Part shown: piece by piece, positions 58,281 to 64,000 of the stretch
Layout: each line of letters begins with the position of its first letter
Numbering within the stretch: the first letter of the stretch is position 1
Source of the DNA: Hydractinia symbiolongicarpus
Taxonomy: Eukaryota > Cnidaria > Hydrozoa > Anthoathecata > Hydractiniidae
Assembly: GCF_029227915.1 (NCBI RefSeq)
Contig: NC_079875.1
Span: 7,006,001-7,070,000, forward strand
Reading direction: 5' to 3'
Length of the DNA: 64,000 bases
The notes under the pieces: generated by a model
The model's input: the letters and a program-made list of their open reading frames with translations, nothing else
The model's database searches: none
Told to the model about the DNA's origin: nothing
Translations under genes and position numbers: made by a program

Positions 58281-58380
58281 TCTATATTATAGTATCCAAA
58301 TGCGTCTGCCTGTCTGTCACACGCAAAGCGGTATATAAGAACGGACGAACCCGTGGATTTTTGCACGGACCAACGACTAG
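58281..58380 (+). mobile_element. Short Helitron-like element, copy C
   Basis: It starts TCTATATTATAG after an A, contains the CTGTCTGTC block and ends with ACCCGTGGATTTTTGCACGG then CAACGACTAG. The hairpin is imperfect, suggesting an older copy. Confidence 0.65.
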
Positions 58381-59314
58381 CATTCTTAAAAAGTTAGAAC
58401 TTGAGTTATATGTTAAAATGATGCATTTTTGAATGCGGTCTAGTTTATCTGTAAACAGATGTCTTAAAAACGTCTTTCAAAATGCAGTAACATCTTCGTT
58501 CAGAGATGAGTCAATGGCTCTCTGCATGACCTGTTAGGCTCAATCTACAAACCAGGCATGTTCCAGGCATCAAATTCCTAGTCACCTGAAGTCAAATCCC
58601 AGAAAAATTCCTGTTGGCTTATGTATTTTCTAAACGCAGATAGTTTTTTACTTGGTTTGAATAACCTAAAATTATCTAAGTAGATGTAAACGTACCAAAT
58701 CAAGTGTTTTTTCTACAATTAGATTGTCTGGAAGTTGTATCCATTTTGGTTGACAAGACATTAACAATCAAGATATTAATCACTTGAAATATGTCGATTT
58801 GTGAGTTATACAGTGGATTCATTCATTCATAACCAATGCGGGCCGTATATTTCGAATGCAAAAATAAGAACACATTTATGACAGCCGAGATTGGTTCAAA
58901 CCAGTTTCCAAAACACGGGATACATTAGGCGCAGTAGCCAATCATGGCGAAAGAAGAAATACCTAGATCGCAGGGTTCCAGGTTGAAAAGTTAAACATAT
59001 CTGCATGACAGGACGAAAGATGCTGGGCTTGCTGATACCTGACCATGCCTGCATAAAATACACACTAGGTCGTTAAGTAGCTATAGGTTAATTAACTGGA
59101 TCTAGTTAAAAGCACTAAACTTTAGAATATAAATGCCGAAACTGAATAAAAATACATCCAAGCTAGTCAGGCGAATTTTCATATCGATATCTGAGGAATA
59201 AATTGAGATTTATAAATGTTAATTCTAGGTAATTGTTAAAATAAATTCTGGGAAAAGGAAAAAAAGAACGTTTACCTTGTTGTAATAGGTTATTATTATT
59301 TAGGTTTAGTAATA

Positions 59315-59592
<278 letters not shown>

Positions 59593-59593
<1 letters not shown>

Positions 59594-59705
59594 CTCATGC
59601 TCAGTGCGAAGCAGAAAGGACAGATTCATGCTTTTATAGTCTCTGGCATGACTGGGTCGGGTTTTCAACCCAAGACCTCCCGCATTGGAAGCGAACACTC
59701 TACCA
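59593..59705 (-). mobile_element. tRNA-derived SINE, copy 1
   Basis: On the minus strand GGTAGAGTGTTCGCTTCC, GCGGGAGGTC and TGGGTTGAAAACCC follow the A-box and B-box layout of a tRNA. A copy with about 95% identity lies at 63478-63741. The (ATT)n tract forms its tail. Confidence 0.7.
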
Positions 59706-60427
59706 GAAGACTACCAGTTGGAATATTTTGGAATATTTTGTTGCAAATTATAAGAGTCCAATAAAAACTTAGTAGCGTTAGGCAACGGAGAATTTGTCGA
59801 CAATAATGGTCCTTCTTTAATGATTATTTCAGAGAAATAAATTGACAATATTTTTAGGAAAGAGGAACAACCGTATCCCCTGGAGATAAACCACAGCGTT
59901 GGTGATGTTATTAAAAAATACTCCAAGTAAATGGGTTTCAAAACAACCTTTTGGAACAAAAATTCCAATTTAATCGCTGTAGGTAATATTCCAAGATATT
60001 TCCAGTTCAGTCAAATCCTAAAATAACTTTTAAAGCATATTTTTATAAAAAAAACAACAAAAAAAAAACTCGTGCAATGTCTCTAGTGGGATAGAAAACT
60101 AAACAAAGAAAAAAGTTAGGTGGACGCCTTTTTTATGGCCGTAAGCATATCGAAAAAAGTTAATTTTACGCAAAATTACTTACTTCTGGGAGTATTAAAG
60201 AAAAGAGCATTAGGCTCCAATTAGACCCGGGAGCAGTTCTTAATTAGCGATTCTATTTTAACAGAGTCCACAGTGATTTAAGGGTAGATTTTTGGAAGAC
60301 AGCAGTGCGTAAAACTATCCTCTCCCCAGAGATTTATTTCGTTCTATAAAAGCATGTTTGTATAGAATTTTAATTATAACGACAAAGAGTTTGTTTAGTT
60401 GCACACAGAAGTTTAACTTTCTACGAT

Positions 60428-60540
60428 AAGGTATGTGTAAATTTCTGATTTTCACGCTGCAATCCAGTATCTCAAAGTTCTCTTGTAAAAAAAAAATCAA
60501 AACGTTTGTGTGATAATTTGCATAATTCATTTTAATTTAG
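60428..60540 (+). promoter_or_regulatory. Duplicated upstream segment of the aerolysin-like gene
   Basis: From ATAAGGTATGTG to the ATG this sequence is the same as 63743-63855 at every base I compared, so promoter-proximal DNA or the last part of an outron/5' UTR intron was copied together with the gene. It ends TTTTAATTTAG, an acceptor-like sequence touching the ATG. Confidence 0.55.
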
Positions 60541-61692
60541 ATGAAGTGTTGTGTCCTGATACTGTGTATACAAATTTATGCTGTGCTAGCAAATAGCGCT
60601 GACCGGTTTGTTGACAACAACAAATTGCAAATTGGTTTCGGTAAAGATTGTTACCTATTTTGGAGAGGAGATGAAGGCTATCGAAAAAACGGGGAGTTTA
60701 GATGCGGTTCCAAAAACGGTGATCCTATGTACGTTAAGAAGGCGAGGAATGGTTATTATTACATTGGAAGCGACATTGGTCCTTTGTTTTGGAATGGAAA
60801 TCGCGGAGACACGAAAAATGCGGAATTTCGCAAAGGCCGATTGCCCAGCGATACATTTTGGATAAGAAAACAATCAGACGGACTTTACGCAATAGGTTAT
60901 AACAACTGTCCTTTATATTGGCGAGGAGATAAAGGCAACGTTAAAAATGCCGAATTTCGATGCGGGAAACCTATTTCTGACACTTTCTGGATCAAAGGTG
61001 ATGGTTGCAAAATATCAAAGATACATATCATAGACAACGGGGATGATGCATCTCCCGATGGGGAAGAAATTGTTGGCGTAACGACAGCAGGAAGCTGCTC
61101 AGCTGGAAGTAATACGTTGGTATTAACGACCACCAAGGAAGTTACGGAAGAAGTGGGTGTAGAAATTTCGAGATCTGTCGAACACAACTGGGAGGTAAGC
61201 GCAAGTGTTACCGTCGAAGCTAGTGCAAAATTTCTTGGCTCAGGTGGATCTGTGTCGGCTACGGTTGGAACGTCCGTCGGAGGATCAGTAAGTTATGGCA
61301 GTTCGAGAAGTAAAAGCACTTCGCAGAGTACTTCGTCTAGTTCGGGCGTCGAAGTTTCTTATGCTACACCTGGTGGTGCGTTGATTGTCGGCTTCGTGAA
61401 GAGATACAAGTTTGACAAGACTAGAATACCTGCAAAGGTCACCGTCTCCTGTAAAGGTGGTTATCAATTTAAATACAGTACACACATTAAATTAAAATCA
61501 AAAACATATGGCCATACCTTTTTCAAGCACTACAGAGGTACGTTTTTCCCAGGGAAATGTAACAAAAACAGCGTGGATTGTATCTACCGTGATTCTTACA
61601 GAAGCTACAAAAGTTTAATCGAAGCCGGAAGAAAATTTTCACAGTGTTTTAAAAACAGAGTTGGACAAATGGCAAAAAAGAGCTTTTTGTAA
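60541..61692 (+). CDS. Secreted aerolysin-fold (putative pore-forming) protein
   Basis: A single-exon gene of 383 residues. Residues 1-20 form a signal peptide (MKCCVLILCIQIYAVL). Residues 33-153 are three ~41-residue repeats, each with an LFW-x-G or LYW-x-G start, a KNAEFR or KNGEFR core and, in two of three, SDTFWI. I do not recognise this module as a named family. Residues 155-345 look like an aerolysin-type beta-rich domain with a Ser/Thr/Gly-rich alternating stretch at about 215-270 that would be the membrane hairpin, followed by a cysteine-containing basic tail. Aerolysin-fold proteins oligomerise and insert a beta-barrel; in cnidarians they serve in venom, digestion or defence. No break is seen. 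Cytolytic activity is inferred from fold-like pattern only. Confidence 0.8.
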   Translation: MKCCVLILCIQIYAVLANSADRFVDNNKLQIGFGKDCYLFWRGDEGYRKNGEFRCGSKNGDPMYVKKARNGYYYIGSDIGPLFWNGNRGDTKNAEFRKGRLPSDTFWIRKQSDGLYAIGYNNCPLYWRGDKGNVKNAEFRCGKPISDTFWIKGDGCKISKIHIIDNGDDASPDGEEIVGVTTAGSCSAGSNTLVLTTTKEVTEEVGVEISRSVEHNWEVSASVTVEASAKFLGSGGSVSATVGTSVGGSVSYGSSRSKSTSQSTSSSSGVEVSYATPGGALIVGFVKRYKFDKTRIPAKVTVSCKGGYQFKYSTHIKLKSKTYGHTFFKHYRGTFFPGKCNKNSVDCIYRDSYRSYKSLIEAGRKFSQCFKNRVGQMAKKSFL

Positions 61693-63477
61693 AGTTGAAT
61701 GTAATATAATTCCGGTGCTAGAAATAACTTCTATTTGTTAATACTTCGTTTTAAAGTCGAGGATTTTCTCGTGCATGTTGCCTAGACTGCGCTCTTTAAC
61801 AAAGTCCTACATACTATTCTTGTGCGCTAGTGCATAGCTGCGGAAAATAAGCATAAAAAGCATATTTTGTTTTTAGTCAAAATTCAATAGGAATATATGA
61901 AACATTTATGTTTAACGCGCAATATTTCCGTTGTGCGTCTCTGCACAACGGAAATCTCAGAAAATATCCACACAACGAATTATGCGGCAGTTTTTTGTGC
62001 GTATAGTGACAGGTTCGTGTGTTGGAGAACAGGAAGATATTTGTTATAAAACTCTTGGAGTAAAAGAGAAGCTGTTCAGGGATTTTAGAGCGCTTTTCAG
62101 GTTTCAAGTTTTAAAATAAAATTTGCATTTTACAAAATCTCCTATTGCAAAGCAGGATTTGTTACCTACTTGGAGAAAGGTTTCTACAGAATTCATGCAC
62201 GATTTGCACATCAATATGTTAGATGCTTTAAACAAACGCTTGATGTTTAAACAATGGTATAGCAGAACAGATATTGCGGTGTGATTTACATTTAAAACGT
62301 AAATTAGTAAGAGTTTCACAACATATTTCAATAATCGATACAAATATCCTTTAGATTTCGACCTAACGGTGTATAGCATAGCCGTTTAGCATCAGCTACT
62401 TCAGTTTCCTCTTTTTTTGTAATTCCTATAAGAATCATTAATTTTTAAGCAGTTTTTAATGCTTTTGAGCTACATATAAAGTTTATTAAAGTATTGCACC
62501 ACCTTGCTACCTATTTATCCTAGCCCGTAGTTACGCAAGAATCTAACCTACTAGAGGCAGTTTTATGTTCTATTCAGGTATGGCATAATATAATGCTGTG
62601 TTATTGCCTACCAGTCAGCTATGACTAGGTATTGATAGACTAAGTGTCAAAGGCATATAGTTTGTGAAGTAATTCTAAAGGATTTTCAGACACAAAATTG
62701 TTTGACTGTGAAGTGATATTCACAACCAGTTTTTACTTTTTACTTTTAAATAATGCGCAAGCTTATTCTGTGAAATGATGTTTGTTAATCCTATTTATGT
62801 CTGGAAAATTAAGGGTCTTATATTCAGGGCATGAATCAACCCGCTTTCAATATCTAGGTCACCACTTGACCTAAGCAAATTAAAAAATTGTGCAATGTTG
62901 ACACAGAGAAGAGAAATTGATATAAGGTACAACTGATCAGCAGTTTAAGAGAAGTAATTTTTGTTTATAACGGTACGTTTTGTATGAGTTATCATACAGC
63001 GTAGTAAAATTTCAAGTAAGTCAGATAATGTCTGAATAAATGTGTCTTGGTTGTTGTGTTAATATTTAGAATGTGTAAAAGATTTTCCTAAAATGTTTGT
63101 CTCCATCTCACCCGATCATTTTAATCGTGCGAATTAGTTTTATTGTTTTCTTTGTAAACATTGATATTCATTGGAATGATAGTAGTGAAAATGCCTTTTG
63201 GCTCCACTTTATTAAACCGGTCTAAAACCATCATTTGAAAAAAAAAGCGATAAAGGCTTAATCTGTCGAAATATGCGCCGGGGATTCTGTTGTAGCAGTA
63301 CTGCAGCCTGCTCCGGATGCATTATATCACGGGACAGAGTTATATTTTGCTTAAAACCTGATGTATCAATAAAAGCTAAAAATGTTCAACAAAACAACAA
63401 GTCAAGTCAAGTTAAAGAAACAAAAAAATTTTCTATTACTATTCCTATTCTTATTTATATTATTGAAATTATTTACC
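61693..63477. other. Intergenic DNA between the two aerolysin-like copies
   Basis: No gene recognised. An AATAAA lies at 62115-62120, 423 nt after the stop. TTTCCGTTGTGC at 61925-61936 recurs inverted (GCACAACGGAAA) at 61943-61954, a small hairpin. Confidence 0.5.
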
Positions 63478-63741
63478 TAGCATAGCCTCTTCAGTTCCTG
63501 TTGGTACTGATTTCCAGAAAGGTCCTGCGAAGAGGGTCCTAACGTATTTGAAGGTCCCATTTGAGCTACAAAAATCTTACAAACGGACAACTCCATCAGA
63601 CAACCACCTAAGATATGAATCTTATTCTCATGCTCAGTGCGAAGCAGAAAGGACAGATTCATGCTTTTATAGTCTCTGGCATGACTCGGTCGAGGTTTCA
63701 ACCCAAGACCTCCCGCGTTGGAAGCGAAAGCTCTACCAGAA
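63478..63741 (-). mobile_element. tRNA-derived SINE, copy 2, touching the gene-duplication breakpoint
   Basis: The tRNA-like head (GGTAGAGCTTTCGCTTCC, GCGGGAGGTC, GGGTTGAAACC on the minus strand) is followed by a ~150-bp body that copy 1 lacks, then an A/T-rich tail. The head ends exactly where the duplicated upstream segment of the second aerolysin-like gene begins. Confidence 0.68.
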
Positions 63742-63855
63742 TAAGGTATGTGTAAATTTCTGATTTTCACGCTGCAATCCAGTATCTCAAAGTTCTCTTG
63801 TAAAAAAAAAATCAAAACGTTTGTGTGATAATTTGCATAATTCATTTTAATTTAG

Positions 63856-64000
63856 ATGAAGTGTTGTGTCCTGATACTGTGTATACAAATTTATGCTGTG
63901 CTAGCAAATAGCGCTGACCGGTTTGTTGACAACAACAAATTGCTAATTGGTTTCGGTAAAGATTGTTACCTATTTTGGAGAGGAGATGAAGGCTATCGAA
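63856..64000 (+). CDS. Second aerolysin-like gene, cut by the window end
   Basis: The first 48 codons match those of 60541 except for one substitution that changes Gln30 to Leu. The same acceptor-like TTTAG touches the ATG. The 3315-bp spacing marks a recent tandem gene duplication. The rest lies outside the window, so intactness is unknown. Confidence 0.88.
   Translation, partial: MKCCVLILCIQIYAVLANSADRFVDNNKLLIGFGKDCYLFWRGDEGYR

Overview
The window is nuclear DNA from an animal. Genes are split by many GT-AG introns, the non-coding DNA is AT-rich, and there is a dense load of short repeats. The gene set (CCDC124, taspase-1, METTL3, DENND4, a Kazal/Kunitz inhibitor, a secreted aerolysin-fold protein) and the SINE, MITE and hAT content suit a non-bilaterian metazoan. 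A cnidarian, perhaps a hydrozoan, is my best inference; nothing here proves the species. All intact cellular genes lie on the + strand.

Layout: (1) 57-298 is the last coding exon of CCDC124. (2) 1474-20631 is a 15-exon gene for a secreted inhibitor of about 679 residues with a signal peptide, eleven Kazal and two Kunitz-type domains. Each domain is one exon and every intron is phase 1. Its introns hold a TIR element, a SINE, an 896-bp uninterrupted (TCA)n tract and a complete antisense hAT transposon (9262-13549) whose own intron holds a LINE 3' fragment. (3) 19017-20261 is an intronless, intact taspase-1. It sits inside the last inhibitor intron, or 36 nt after the preceding exon if that exon's donor is not used. 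(4) 21943-32053 is METTL3, the m6A methyltransferase, reconstructed as 22 exons and 560 residues. (5) 37695-55382 is DENND4, a DENN-domain Rab exchange factor, 35 exons and 1473 residues. (6) 60541-61692 is a single-exon secreted aerolysin-like protein; a near-identical tandem copy begins at 63856 and runs off the window.

The spaces between genes are repeat-rich: three copies of a short Helitron-like element, several MITE-like elements, SINEs, foldbacks and minisatellites. The most unusual pattern is that four minisatellites begin at or within about 40 nt of 5' splice sites. Two of them, in DENND4, overlap the coding end of the exon, so the repeat unit itself contains the splice donor. A second copy of one of these arrays lies beyond the 3' end of DENND4.

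The genes do not form one pathway. METTL3 (RNA methylation), taspase-1 (protease for MLL and TFIIA-type regulators), DENND4 (membrane traffic) and CCDC124 (ribosome-associated) are housekeeping or regulatory. The inhibitor and the aerolysin-like pair are secreted proteins of the defence, venom or digestion kind. Exon models were made by eye from splice sites, reading phase and remembered family similarity. All three large models sum to whole codons with no internal stop.
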